Assembly (NCBI GenBank): GCA_961205875.1
Contig: OY540813.1
Location: 24,027,001-24,091,000, forward strand
Origin: Sialis fuliginosa
Taxonomy: Eukaryota; Arthropoda; Insecta; Megaloptera; Sialidae
DNA length: 64,000 bases
Direction of reading: 5' to 3'
The position numbers and the translations under genes were made by a program. The notes below the pieces were generated by a model. It was not told the origin of the DNA, made no database searches, and saw only the letters and a list, made by a program, of their open reading frames with translations. Within the stretch, counting starts at the first letter, position 1; every line of letters begins with the position of its first letter. Below, in pieces: positions 36,001-47,733 of the stretch.

Positions 36001-38598
36001 AAGTACTTTGGCTTTCTTGTACGCGGATGTGTTTGTTGGGAAAAGGGTAAATGCATGGTGACGGAAAAGCCGTTGGGTGAACATTTTTATAATGTTAATT
36101 ACATTTTTGTAATTGATTTAATGCGTTAACGCAGTGGTTCTGAAACATTACTAAGCCGCACGTTGTGGCCCCACTTGCAATTCTGACCAGACAAAAGTGG
36201 TGTACACATATGTATGTAGGTATACCATACGTACAGTTACTGATTGTCCAAAAATTCATCACTCGCAAAAATCCATACTTATCTAGTTGTTCAATAGATA
36301 CATTTTCATACAGGCGCGTATACAAGAGAGTAGGTTCTTGTGGTCATGCCCCTCCCCCCAAGAATTAAATAGATACACTAGATATTATGAAGAAATCAGA
36401 AAGTTATTTAAAATAGTCAGATGGGTTCAAATCACTCTGTATTAATAAATTTTCAACTACAAAATAATTTGAATAAAAATTTTATATTATGATAATTAAC
36501 TGCGTAGAAATTAAGATTGACATACTATTTTTAATATACCTAATTAATATTGAGCATCGCTAAAATAATTATTTTATATGAGTCATAGGAAATTAATTTG
36601 ACTTAATTTCTAGTTGCCATATTGTGCATCTCTCTCTACTACTGTTTATTGCAAATTTCGAATATTTAAAATATACAATTAAAGAATTTGCAGTCAAGAT
36701 TTACATATTATTAATCAGCGAATCAATGTTCTGTAATTTAATTTATTTTTTTTAAACTAAACGATAAAATATTTTGAGATTTATTATACGTTTACTTGAA
36801 ATATATATGCTGCTGTTAGAAAAAGTTAATTTTTTTTCTGTATAACTCCTTCCGAGAAATAAGGCTGTTTACACGTTTGTTTTTGAAGCTTATTTAATTT
36901 TCGAAGTTATGACCTTTGTCCAGTTCGTTAATTATACGGGACCCCTATGCAGTGGCCTAAACTTTTATGGGTTTTAAGAAGTTACACCACCCTGGCGCTC
37001 TAAAAAAGTAACCCAAAAAGGAAGAAAAGTTGACGCAACTATTATCAATTAAATATGTATATCGTACAATTAAAAAAATGTATATGTATTCAAAAATGGC
37101 GGAGACATAAATTGTGCAGAATGGCACAATTTATAAACTTTTATGGTTTTTAAGTGCACTGAATTAGAGTTAATTAGAGCTGTACATGAGACAAGAATTA
37201 GTTAAGTATTGTCTCGTCAGCAGGATTTAAAATCAGTGGTGATTGATGTACACACTGTAGATTGCGTGTTTTATAATACTGGGCAATTAATAGAGCTTTA
37301 ATATTAATTAAAATATTAATTTATAGTGATCAAAAGTGAGTAAAACTCCTTATTATCTGTTTAGATTTTCAAAAACTTCTTCCTAACTTCCTAACAAAAA
37401 TATATTATAATTTTCTCATATGTGAACATCATTCAAATTCCTGTATACATACCGTTAATAAGCACAAACACACATTTATAAAAATAATAATTCCGTTTAC
37501 AGATGTCTACATAATTCTCATCTACATACATAAAAATACGTACAACTTTGTTCATTATTTACCCACAGTCATTGCAAATCTAGATATATCATCTACATAT
37601 TAACTAGAGAACAATAAAAAAGGCTTTTATAATATCAACTCAACTTACAGACATTTAGACATGAATATGTATAAGTTAATCCAGCTAGAGAAATATGTAT
37701 CTAATGTAAGAAAAATGTTGCAACAAAGAAAAATCAACAGCGTATATGCAGGACGGAATTAATGGTATAATGACTTCTGCATGTGCTCAACAGCATGCAT
37801 TTAATTCTTCCAGATTTATAGTAGAATTCTGGAAAGACGAATTTAGAAAACTACTCTCAATTAGTGAAAAGTCACAATAATTATAAATATGCAACTGCAT
37901 GGGAACCAGTGAAAAACTGGAAAGTGTAGCAAAATTCACTGATGCATTTAGTGAAATCATACTGATGAATCAGTGAAAATACATTAATACATTCTTGATC
38001 ATTCAATTTAAAAAAAAAAAAAAAACTATTTTCCTACATTATTTTATAATACAGTATTTAGACTCGGGTTGTTATTAATCTATTTTGATAAACATAAAAA
38101 ATTTTTAATGTATTTTGAAAATTACTTAACTTAATTCACACATAATACTGATTGTCTAATTGTGAATTATAATTGATGTCGTTTTAACTGGTTCATTTGC
38201 AAATAAACCTAATATCACTGATTTCTCCATAACTTAACTATTTTCTGCTAAAGAGAATATATTAATTATACTTAATGGTGTATTTTATTCTTACGGGATT
38301 ATATGGAAATTTAAAAAAATAGCTCTTATAGTCATGCAATTTGTAGAAGTATTGTTTTCATTTTTATATATTATCTCTAATTCAACTGAATGTTACAATT
38401 TGTTAAGTAGAATTAATTGTTTGGGCTTCTGAATAACTCAGACAATAGAAAATTTAATTAGCACTTGATTTTGAATTCACAAAATCAAAAGAATGATTTC
38501 CCAATATTTTATACTTTAATCATTCCGATAATTATATGTTTTCAAAGATTTAAAAACAACATATATTTTTCAATGATTAAATTTTCCATGCACTATTG
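36001..38598. other. AT-rich non-coding DNA
   Basis: A CAGTGGTTCTGAAACATT hAT-like end lies at 36134 without a convincing partner. The opposite-strand frames at 36095-36368 overlap that sequence and are not genes. Remaining sequence is AT-rich with no recognised feature. Confidence 0.5.
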
Positions 38599-39810
38599 CA
38601 GGGGTGGGCAGCCTTTTGTATACCACGGGCCACAATAAGATTTACGTTTTGTCCGCAGGCCATAGTAATTAATGGACTATTTTTGTTATTTGTATTTTTT
38701 TCTTAAAATATAATATACTAGCTGGGCCCACGCGGCTTCGCTCGCGTGGACTACGGAATTATTGTTTAGGATTTAAAAAATATATAGTTGAATTAATTAC
38801 AAACACGATTAGTTATTAATGTAATAAAAACCAAATAACACTTAAATTACCTACCTAACAAAAACGAATCAGAACAAAAAGTATAAATAATTTTTGTTCT
38901 ATTTAAATTTAAAAGTTAATTATTGAAAACAAAATAAACAATTGACAATCAAAAGAATACCGGCCTGTTCCCTTCCCTCTGCCATGCGCTAGTTGGTACG
39001 TTCCATCGCCATACACGGGTCACCATCGCACGAATAATATTTTCCCGTATAACATATATTTCGATATTTTCTAAACTATACGACCAAATTGGATGCTGTA
39101 AATGGCAAATTATATCTACATTAACTACTTATGACGATGAAATCATTTATTTCGATAAGGATTAATGTTTTGCATGTCATAAGTCCACGTAAACAGAACC
39201 CAAATATTTTATGTTTTCTTAGTAACATAAAAGCAGTAATTGTGGCTTAAATATAAAAGTTAGACATATGGTGTCGCGGACTTAATTGTAGAACTTTTGA
39301 TTCTGCACAATTCTTTAATACATTATTTTGTTCTATATTGAACGGTTTAGGCACCGTATTACAAAACAGCGCGCCGACGGCAAAATTTTTTCCGACTTGA
39401 TTTACTATTATCGTCACTGCTTAGTTGTTATGTTACCTAACATAAAAAAATATAGCCTATAACCTGGCCAGAGAACGTACCTATGAATTAAAAAAAAAAC
39501 ACGTAAATCGGATAAGTGGTTCTCGAGTGATAAGGTAACTAACGGACAGACAAACAGACAGACAGACAGAGAGACGTTGAGCTTTATATATATTAAGGAT
39601 GAACAAAGATGTTTCTATATACGTTTAATTTAATTAAATAAGACTAATTATATCGAACATTAAACTGTACATCTCTCCTTTTTCCTTATAGTAGGTACTA
39701 ACCTAATCCTATTCTAATCTAACCTAATCCTATGATTTCAAATTTTTGTTTTTAAAAATATTTAATTATTTCTACTAAAGATCTCGCGGGTCGGAGGTTG
39801 CCCACCGTTG
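38599..39810. mobile_element. hAT MITE split by a Helitron insertion
   Basis: Left end CAGGGGTGGGCAGCCT pairs with GGTTGCCCACCGTTG at the right. The flanks CACTATTG (38591-38598) and CTCTATAG (39811-39818) agree at six of eight bases with central TA, as in Buster-type hAT duplications. Without the Helitron at 38718-39599 the element is about 330 bp. CAGGGGTGGGCAACC is a well-known hAT-type end. The nesting gives a relative age: hAT first, Helitron later. Confidence 0.75.
38718..39599 (-). mobile_element. non-autonomous Helitron, copy 2 (complete)
   Basis: Minus strand: TC at the 5' start (TCCTTAATATATATAAAGC), 3' hairpin with a perfect 7-bp CCACGCG/CGCGTGG stem, then GCCCAG and CTAG. Inserted between A38717 and T39600. 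882 bp, the fullest of three copies. Contains the ~95 bp missing from copy 1 and a CAGA-rich run. No Rep or helicase frame. Very similar to copy 1, so this family moved recently. Confidence 0.9.
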
Positions 39811-39818
39811 CTCTATAG

Positions 39819-40702
39819 TATAATCTATGTCTATGCTTTTTCTAGATTTCTAGAGTTTGTATAGAAAAAAGTGTACTAACATAAACCCATTAAAAACAGT
39901 TCAACTGCACTATGCTTTACTGTACATATTAAGTACACTACATTTTTGCATATGCATATTTAACTGTTATGGTCGCATGAATCAGCGAAAAAATACAATT
40001 TCGGATATTTTAATTTTTAATTATTTGCATTTAAATATTAACATATTAAAAGAGCACTAATATGTTCTGTAAGAATATAAATTAATTCTGAGGATACATA
40101 AAATGCAATTAATTCATTTAATTGATAGTTTATGTTAATGCGTTATTACATTTAGTGAATTTAAAATTTTGGTTGCATAAAAAATTTTGCATATAAAGTA
40201 TTTTTTTCTAATTTTATTTCTAGTTAATATTCACACCTGGTTTAATATTATTGTAAATGCCATTTTGTTGATAAGGGACATCCGTTTAGTTCTAAATTTA
40301 TTACTGAGAATATTAATATAATTTATATACGTTTCTTTCTCTAATAATAAATAGAAGAATCCTAAAAAAATCTTTTGATATGTATCCATAATATTTGTAA
40401 TAAAAAGTAGGTAGTACTTCATCACATTAGACTATGTAAAAATTTTATAAGACCAGATCAATCTAAACGAGATTGCCTTAATTAAGTAGTACTTATAATT
40501 TTAAGTAAATTATATTTTTATTCACGATTGGATGTCGAGTCTCGGACCTACCACGGATATTATAAATTATAACCATCAGTTTGGTTCTGTAAAAATATAA
40601 GCTGGTATCGTCTTATATCATTTTATGCTAATCTAATACTTAAAAAATTGAAAATAATAAAAGTTATAACATCAATTTTCAAAAAATTCAGTTTTTACTT
40701 AT
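39819..40702. other. AT-rich non-coding DNA
   Basis: No gene recognised; frames at 39857-40060 and 40231-40425 are AT-rich and featureless. Confidence 0.55.
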
Positions 40703-41419
40703 GGTACTTTTAGACGATCAGTTTAGTCGCCGGTTCAGTCTCCGTTTCAGTGCTCCTGTCTGTTTTTCCTATGTGTAAAAACTAAAAACTGACAGGAGAA
40801 CTAAAACGTAGACAGATAATTGATTGGATAGCTAGGCCTAGTTGTTTCATTCCAGTTCTTAGAATTCCTATGTGTAAACACCCGCGTCAGTTATCTTAAT
40901 GTCCGGTATTATAAAGGACCTAACAAAATTTGCTAGCTAGCAATTACATTCAAATGGGGTATTAACTCTGTACTAGTATCTATGGATTAGTTATGGAATT
41001 TAGAGCAGTGACACTTCAACTAATTGTAACACAGTTGGCATCTTTGACCGTACAAAATAATTTTCATAACATCACCACTGTTTTAATACCGTTTGTATTT
41101 ACCTACAACGCGTGCGCGAAACTTGTCAAAGTCATCAACAAACTCCAAAAGAACTGTCATATAAGTGCTTGCTAGCTAACAAATTTGTTAGGTCCTTTAT
41201 GATACCGGACATAAAAGTCTGTTTCAGTGTACAGTATGTACAATGTGTTTGTACACTTTGAACGCGAAACACAAGTACACTCGGCCTGAACAGAGAACTG
41301 AAAGGACTGAGAACTGAGAATAGAACGGATCGTGTAAACTCCCGGACACATATGAAAAACGGGAAGGAGAACTGAAACAGAAACTTATTCGAGAACTGAA
41401 CTATTCGTCTAAAAGCACC
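40703..41419. mobile_element. TIR element interrupted by a Harbinger-like MITE
   Basis: Left GGTACTTTTAGACGA and right TCGTCTAAAAGCACC are inverted ends; the relation continues over ~50 bp as degenerate GTTTCAGT/ACTGAAAC words. The unit without its insert is about 402 bp. The flanks start TTTAC on both sides but no clean duplication is seen, so superfamily is not assigned. The 107-codon minus-strand frame at 41135-41458 is a by-product of the two nested repeats. Confidence 0.65.
40900..41211 (+). mobile_element. Harbinger-like MITE family D, copy 2
   Basis: TGTCCGGTATTATAAAGG and CCTTTATGATACCGGACA are inverted ends. TAA flanks both sides (40897-40899, 41212-41214). GCTAGCTAGC-type motifs sit inside each end. 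The interior (AACACAGTTGGC, TTTTCATAACATCACCACTG) is shared with copies 1, 3 and 4. Inserted into the 40703-41419 element. Three-base T-N-A duplication suggests PIF/Harbinger. Confidence 0.85.
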
Positions 41420-43221
41420 TTTACACTTACTGAATTTCATAACCCTTACAAGTAACACATATAATAAAAGGTGTACTTAAGAGGAGAGGTAAGTTAGGCA
41501 CTGAAATTCTGTATACATTTTTGTAAATTTAGCGCTTGATCCAAAAATATAAGATCGAATTTTTTCCTCGAGTTCGGCTATAACCACCAAAAGAAGTTCA
41601 TAGAAATAATTAATAAATTACAGAAATTGCATGCTTTGGATTTGTTTAAAGATCCTAATGATACGCTATTGATTTTACGAAGCACACTTTTGCAGAGCAC
41701 AATTGGTAACAATACCAATTATGTGTAAGTTTAGATATTATAGTTTTATATATTTCCTTGTCTAAGGTATTTATTTCATTCATTATCCAAGGCGTACGCT
41801 GTTTTCTGTTTATTATTAATATTTCGATCTGGCATTAAATTTTGGCCAAACGTCAAATTAACAAAAAAAAATGTATTCACATATTTACAAATTTACGAAT
41901 TTGTATGAACATTAACAAAAGTTAAAATATTTAGAAGTAAGTATCTAAAATAAAATTGAAGTCCTAATATTTAAAAATAAGACACATTTAGCTAGAAGAA
42001 TTTTTAGAAACGTCTTTCACCAAATAAACATACAAAACCCTCTTTAAAAAACTCCTCAATACCTATCTGATAAGTTGAAAAGGTAGTGCACAATAAATAA
42101 AAAAAAATGCAAGAGCAGATATAAAACTATAGAAACGAGAAACAAGTGAACGATACCTTTGCATGCAACTGTTTATAACTGGAACCAGCCAATCAGATGT
42201 CTGCATTACGCTTGCGTGACATTTTTTAAATTACATATTGTGTACGTGGGTGTGGCTTAAACAACATGCTAACACATTGTGTTTTCAATGCCCAGTAAAC
42301 CAAAGTTTTTTTATATATATTAATTTAAGACATGTAAATTTTTATTTGCGATATTTTGTTTATATGTATGACGTGAAATAAAAAATAAAAATAAAACATA
42401 ATTAAAAAGTATGAAAATTTCATTAAAAATGCAATTTAAATGTTATTAAGATTGTAATAAACAATCTTAAAAGTTTAAGTACTTGCCACCCAATTGGGAG
42501 TCATAATTTGCCGCCCTCACTTCTTGTGTCTTATAATGAACCTCTAGATTTATCTATTTTAAATTAATATTAAAAAATATATATAAAATATAAAATATAT
42601 AAATAATAAAAATATATAAATAAATATAAAATAAAATAACATAAAAATGAACTAAAACAGAACATAAAACAGCTGTCTAAATGAACGAACAGTTCGATAG
42701 ACAAAATTAAAATTAAAAAAAAAAAAAAAAAAATATTAAAAAAAACTTCATGCACTAATGGGTTAAACAATCTGTAGGATGTGAATTATATATAAAGCCG
42801 CGTAGAAAAATAATATTTTAATTTTACAATGATTATCACCAATAGACAGGTTTAATATAAGGAATAACAAAAATTGACTATAGGTCAAAAATAAATATTA
42901 AATGACAAATTTTATAAAAATTTATCGGTTTGAAACAGAGCCCAATTGGGGGAAAATGTTTCGATAAATATCACAAAAATTACAAAAATTTACTCGACCA
43001 AAAATTAGAGAATAATTTTACATAAAAATATGCTGTCGAAATTATAAAAAATGCACAAGTAAATCATGAAAAAGTCTTTAAAATAAAAAAGAGGTGATTT
43101 TATTAACATTCCGTTTTAGTTAAGATATCATCAGAATAAAAAATAAGACATATTTAATCGTTTCTATTTACGATTACATAGAAACATGTAACTACATTTC
43201 TAAAAAAAAATGCTTTTCGCC
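41420..43221. other. AT-rich non-coding DNA with low-complexity tract
   Basis: No gene recognised. GCATGCTTTGGATT (~41629) and ATCCAAGGCGTACGC (~41787) resemble the hairpin arms at 45654-45763. 42569-42655 is a simple AT tract and 42717-42733 mostly poly-A; a 66-codon frame there is low-complexity. Confidence 0.5.
42569..42655. repeat. AT low-complexity tract
   Basis: Irregular AAATATAT/AAATAAATA repeats. Confidence 0.7.
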
Positions 43222-43421
43222 CAGTGGCTATTTTGGTAGCTACTCTGTATACAGAGTGGCTACCAAAAATTCAGGGGCCCCAGGCCTCTGAGGGCTCCGC
43301 GGCAGATATCCAGTAACATTTATTTTATTTTTTGCTCACTACTTAATTTTCCAAATATTTTTTTAGAAGGGCCCCACCTTAAAAATTTGTCACAGATCCT
43401 GAATTTTTAGTTACGCCACTG
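43222..43421. mobile_element. short hAT-like MITE with internal hairpin
   Basis: CAGTGGC at the left and GTTACGCCACTG at the right are hAT-type ends. The flanks TTTTCGCC (43214-43221) and CTTTCGCC (43422-43429) differ at one of eight bases. Just inside the left end GGTAGCTACTCTGTA pairs with TACAGAGTGGCTACC as a near-perfect hairpin. 200 bp, no coding capacity. Confidence 0.7.
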
Positions 43422-44094
43422 CTTTCGCCCGTATTTTACATTACAAATGAATACATAAACTATTGATTTAGATATTTACCAGTATCAATGATTGCTTTAT
43501 ATTTCAAAAGTCAATAGAAGAAACAATAATATAATACAAAAATTTAAAATTTAAAAAAACATTTTAAAGCAAAAAACAATCTTTCATAACAATCATGGTT
43601 GCAAGCTCATAGAAAAGTGCTACAATATTAAGCTTGTTGTAATTATTATGCTTCTTCGCTGGTACTAACGCCTACACTTTCACTTTTATGAATTGAATTA
43701 AATTTTGAAACGGATATAAACTTGATACTTGATATTGTAACAATTTTCTATAGACCTGCGATTACGATTGTTGTAATTCGAACTTATTTTCGCTTTTAAG
43801 TATGTTTTTCGTACATATCGTAGACGTGTCTTAATTTTTGTTTAATTTTATTATCGTTACCTTCGCGAACTCTAATAATTTTTACATTTCTTTCACTAAA
43901 ATCGGTTCAAAAGTTCATGAAATATCAAGGAATAAAGATAAAAATACACATAAAGAGCCAAACACCAGACAAGGCAAGATATAGGAATCATAACACGCTA
44001 CCTAACATTGAAGCCTGTGTGCTCCGCAAAAATGTACTCAATAAAATCAGCGGCGTATCATTTAGGCCTTAAAATAAATATTAATAGTTACACA
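43422..44094. other. AT-rich non-coding DNA
   Basis: No gene or repeat boundary recognised. Confidence 0.55.
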
Positions 44095-44334
44095 GGTAGA
44101 AAAGTGACTTGACTCAAGAAAATCTTGTTTTATATATAACGAAAATAATATTTTCTTAATATAAAAATATATTCTTAATCCAAGTATATTATTGTTTTCG
44201 TCCGACAATATTGCTTTAAAGAGAAACAATAATTTTCTGGATTAATAAATTAAGAGTATATTCTTATATTAAGAAAATATTGTTTTCGTTATATATAAAA
44301 CAAGGTTTTCTTTGTCTAAGTCAACTTTTCTACC
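44095..44334. mobile_element. palindromic MITE with ~95-bp arms
   Basis: GGTAGAAAAG at the left is matched by CTTTTCTACC at the right, and the match continues through TTGTTTTATATATAACGAAAA and TATTTTCTTAATATAA. Only ~50 bases lie between the arms. No clear target duplication, so superfamily unknown. Confidence 0.75.
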
Positions 44335-45653
44335 CGTATAGGAAAAATTTATTATATATATTTTATTATTAATAATAAATGTTTTATATTTCCTTTAAAA
44401 ATATTTCAGTGAAAATTCATGAGAAACGTTTATTTAGAACAATTATCTTTCTTACAAATCGAATTCAGTTATAATTTCTTTATTATGGGAAATATGCATT
44501 GAGTTTGACAGTTGATAAAAGTGACCATCGTTTTTGGTGACAATTTTATATAATTGACTACATATGTATGTGGCTTGTTATGAAATCATTAACTTTCCTA
44601 ATCTAAGGCCAAACATAAACCTTTCTTTTTGCTTTGCCGTAATAGTTGTGGGGTTAAAATGAAATTGAATACTACTTACGATCGATTTCTTTATAATATT
44701 TTCCTTTACAAAAAAAAAAAATAATAATAATACCAAAAAACAAGTATAATCATCTATTAGTAAAACACGAAAATGAGATGTAAAATGTAAATAATGAACC
44801 AAATAAATAAGCATTAAGCATATTAAGTATGTAGGTATTAATAAAGTTTTATTATCAAGCAAATAATTACCTAATTCATATGAATCTTAATTGGTCAACT
44901 TAAGTAGTTTTCTAAACATTAATTTGTATTACACTTTTACAAACGGTCAGACATTTATTATATTTTTAACTAATGATAAAATATCATGCATTCAATTTCG
45001 ATGTCTATATTTACAAATAACAATAATAATATAAACAAACAAAGGTCTAATAATGACTTAACATTCTGTCCATTGTAATTTTGTAATCCACATTAAAAAT
45101 ACTATCTGTTTTAAAGTTCAGAATATGTAATTATCTTAATCAGATTAAAAAGATTATGCCGCCTGAAAAAAATACTATATTAAAATTAAATCTAATTGAC
45201 ATTGTTTTAGTTAAATATGTGTACTTATTTACGTACACATATTTAAAACATTTATACTACGTAATTATCAAATTTTAATTGTTTCCTTTATTATTAAATT
45301 GTCACATTAAAATTACCAGTTACTTATGAACTATAATATCAAACATAAGTAAAAAATATTTGTTTTGTAAAGTAATTTGACTGTTGAATCGGATAACTCA
45401 TTCACGTATTTATTGTCTATACAAAATCTTCTCATTTTTATCATGCTAATGCTGCATACATAAAGAAAATATAACGGCAGATTAGTTAACTGTTGAATTT
45501 CAACCAACGGGACAATATGACAAATATTCATGTTTCATGTTTTTGTAGAGTGAATTGAATACGCTATTTAGACAATTATTCGGCAAACATAAAACAGCTA
45601 TACCTCTAAGCCTTTTATTTATCTATTTTGATTTTTTATACATACTTTTTTAT
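44335..45653. other. AT-rich non-coding DNA
   Basis: Frames of 94 and 66 codons on the minus strand (44578-44862, 45331-45531) are hydrophobic by AT-bias and have no recognisable domain. Nothing else seen. Confidence 0.5.
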
Positions 45654-45763
45654 AAATAATTAACAAATTGCAAAAATCTCATGCCTTGAATTATTTAATA
45701 ACTGTATAATTTCATTAACAATCCAAGGCATGCTAGTTTATTTATGTAATTTGTTAATTATTT
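45654..45763. repeat. 110-bp imperfect hairpin
   Basis: AAATAATTAACAAATT at one end is the exact complement of the other, and CATGCCTTG pairs with CAAGGCATG further in, with small internal loops. Size and shape would also suit a pre-miRNA, but related words near 41629 and 41787 favour a MITE. Confidence 0.5.
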
Positions 45764-46559
45764 CAAAGAACATTTTTTTAGTGTTCATGACCATGCCAAA
45801 AAAAATTTCAATCCGGTAGTTTTAGATTAAGCTTAAATTAAAAAAAAAATACACTTGGAACATGATAGGTCCTAACAACCTCTTTAAAAGTATATAAAAT
45901 ACAAAAAATACATTCTTAAGAATAAAAAAAATTACACTTAAATCCAAAATTTTAAATATTTTTAAGTATTTTTTAATGGCTGCATCCCCGCGAAAATGGT
46001 CGTAGAACAGTTTTAAAGATTGAACATTCTAGTTTTCGAATCATTTGTTGAAAATTTTAACATCCTTAAAGATAACAGGATTTAAAAAAAAATTGGCCAA
46101 ATTAAATAAGGGATGTTTGTAGATCAGAAGTTTCTATTCAATTTAATTTTTTATGTATTACTTTACGACCATTTTTGATTGTGTTATTTGCGTCCAAACA
46201 TTTATTGTTGCTTTCTCATCGTTCTGCATTGAAATTAAAAAAGTTTATTTTTATCGGAAAGAAAAATTTGGAGTTTAGTGTACAAAAAACAGATTTTTAT
46301 AATTGCATGTAGCTTCAACCTCCCCGGCTCCGACGCAACTGTTTATAATAATCTAATTGTATCTACCTATAAATACAAAACATGTTTTTAGCTTATTAAC
46401 AAATATAAAATAATACCCTAACATCAAAACTTGAAAAACATAAAAAAATTTGAATTAACCGTTTTGACTTCTGAATGCCTCATATTAAATTATTTCACAC
46501 AACACACACATGCATATAAAGTTCCTACAATTGAAGGCCAATATTGTACACATTCACAT
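45764..46559. other. AT-rich non-coding DNA with a hAT-like end
   Basis: 46262-46332 ends GGCTCCGACGCAACTG and matches the interior of the element at 17098 over AACAGATTTTTATAATTGCA. It is a fragment of that family. The rest is AT-rich. Confidence 0.45.
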
Positions 46560-46730
46560 ATTTATATTTATGTTCTTTTTGCGCGCATGCATATCACGTT
46601 ACTCGGTGAAAGAACTGACAGACAGATAACGCACAAAGCGGAGCTTAAAAAGCGACACGCGCCCGCTACTGATACCAGCACCAGTCACTGTCAATGCGCC
46701 CACAATGCTTCATTTAATTGAAATGTGATC
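46560..46730. other. CpG-richer patch, candidate regulatory DNA
   Basis: Contains GCGCGCATGCATATC, CTGACAGACAGATAACGC, CGACACGCGCCCGC and ACCAGCACCAGTCAC with little low-complexity sequence. A plus-strand frame of 96 codons crosses it, but the peptide has no domain I recognise and composition suggests non-coding. Confidence 0.35.
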
Positions 46731-47228
46731 TCAAACATGAAACAATTAGGGTTCAGATAAAAAAAACAGCACCGTTTCATCCAAGTGTTATGGAGATGTG
46801 TTTGTATTTGATGTTTAAAAATGTTTAATTTAATTTAATCTTTTTGAAAAACGACCATCCAGAAAACAAGACTGTTTTTTATTATCTACATACGGAGAAA
46901 ACGAGCTGTTAATTTATATAAAAAATAAAAATAAAATTATGAAAACTAAAACCCAAATGAGTCAACTAAGAAATTATAAACAATTTGTCTTTAAAAGCAA
47001 GAAGTTTCACAGAACAGATTAAATTTATTTCTTTTACATCTTTATGTGACTGACTGTTCTATATAACTTCTTCTTCAATTATTTATAATATAACTTTTAA
47101 GTTGATATATTTTAGCGTAGTCAAATTATAATTTTTTAATGTCAAATTATAAATGTGATAAATTACAAACAGCATTTAGAGATATTCACAATAGAGAAGA
47201 TTGTATACATTTTTACAGATATAAGAAT
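46731..47228. other. AT-rich non-coding DNA
   Basis: Nothing recognised before the hAT MITE. Confidence 0.55.
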
Positions 47229-47505
47229 CAGTGGCGTAGCAAGCATAATTGGCGCCCGAGGCACGATATCCTTTTGGCGCCCCCAAAAATAATTTTAAAA
47301 AAATAATAATAATTTTATAATAAATTTGAATTGAAATTGGCGTGACTGTTTTCACGACTAAAAAAAAAAAAAGGTCTTCAGTTGCATATTCTGAAATTGT
47401 GTTTATGCTATGCGGTTCAAAAGGTTCAGAACCATTTGGAGCCTTTCTGTAAGTAGCGCCCGGTGCATGATAACCCCCCTTGCCCCCCCCCTCGCTACGC
47501 CACTG
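47229..47505. mobile_element. hAT MITE with perfect ends and duplication
   Basis: Ends CAGTGGCGTAGC and GCTACGCCACTG are exact inverted copies. ATAAGAAT occurs immediately on both sides (47221-47228, 47506-47513), a perfect 8-bp duplication. Subterminal GGCGCCC and a long C run near the right end. 277 bp, no transposase. The 139-codon minus-strand frame covering it (47176-47595) is the longest in the window but is only the MITE read through. Confidence 0.92.
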
Positions 47506-47513
47506 ATAAGAAT

Positions 47514-47733
47514 GCCTAAATATGCACCAAAACATTGCTATTATAGTGCATGTATCATAAACAATACTATTAGCTAAATTGAGATTAGTATGCATCAGTC
47601 AAATCAGAGAGATTATTCTCGGAGGCAGGATATGTTTTTTAAGAAAACATATGTATGTAGGGCTAGAGTATTAGTTAAAAATTCAGAACAAGTCTTTATT
47701 TTACATCATAACAACTGGAAAAATCTTTGAGTA
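47514..47733. other. short AT-rich spacer
   Basis: Nothing recognised. Confidence 0.5.

Noticed and set aside
41135-41458. 107-codon minus-strand frame
   Set aside because: Spans the ends of two nested MITEs; composition follows the repeats.
41482-41494. GAGAG|GTAAGT splice donor
   Set aside because: No acceptor, start codon or frame upstream; isolated donor-like words are expected by chance.
47176-47595. 139-codon minus-strand frame, longest in the window
   Set aside because: It is the read-through of a hAT MITE (47229-47505) with exact ends and duplication; no known domain.
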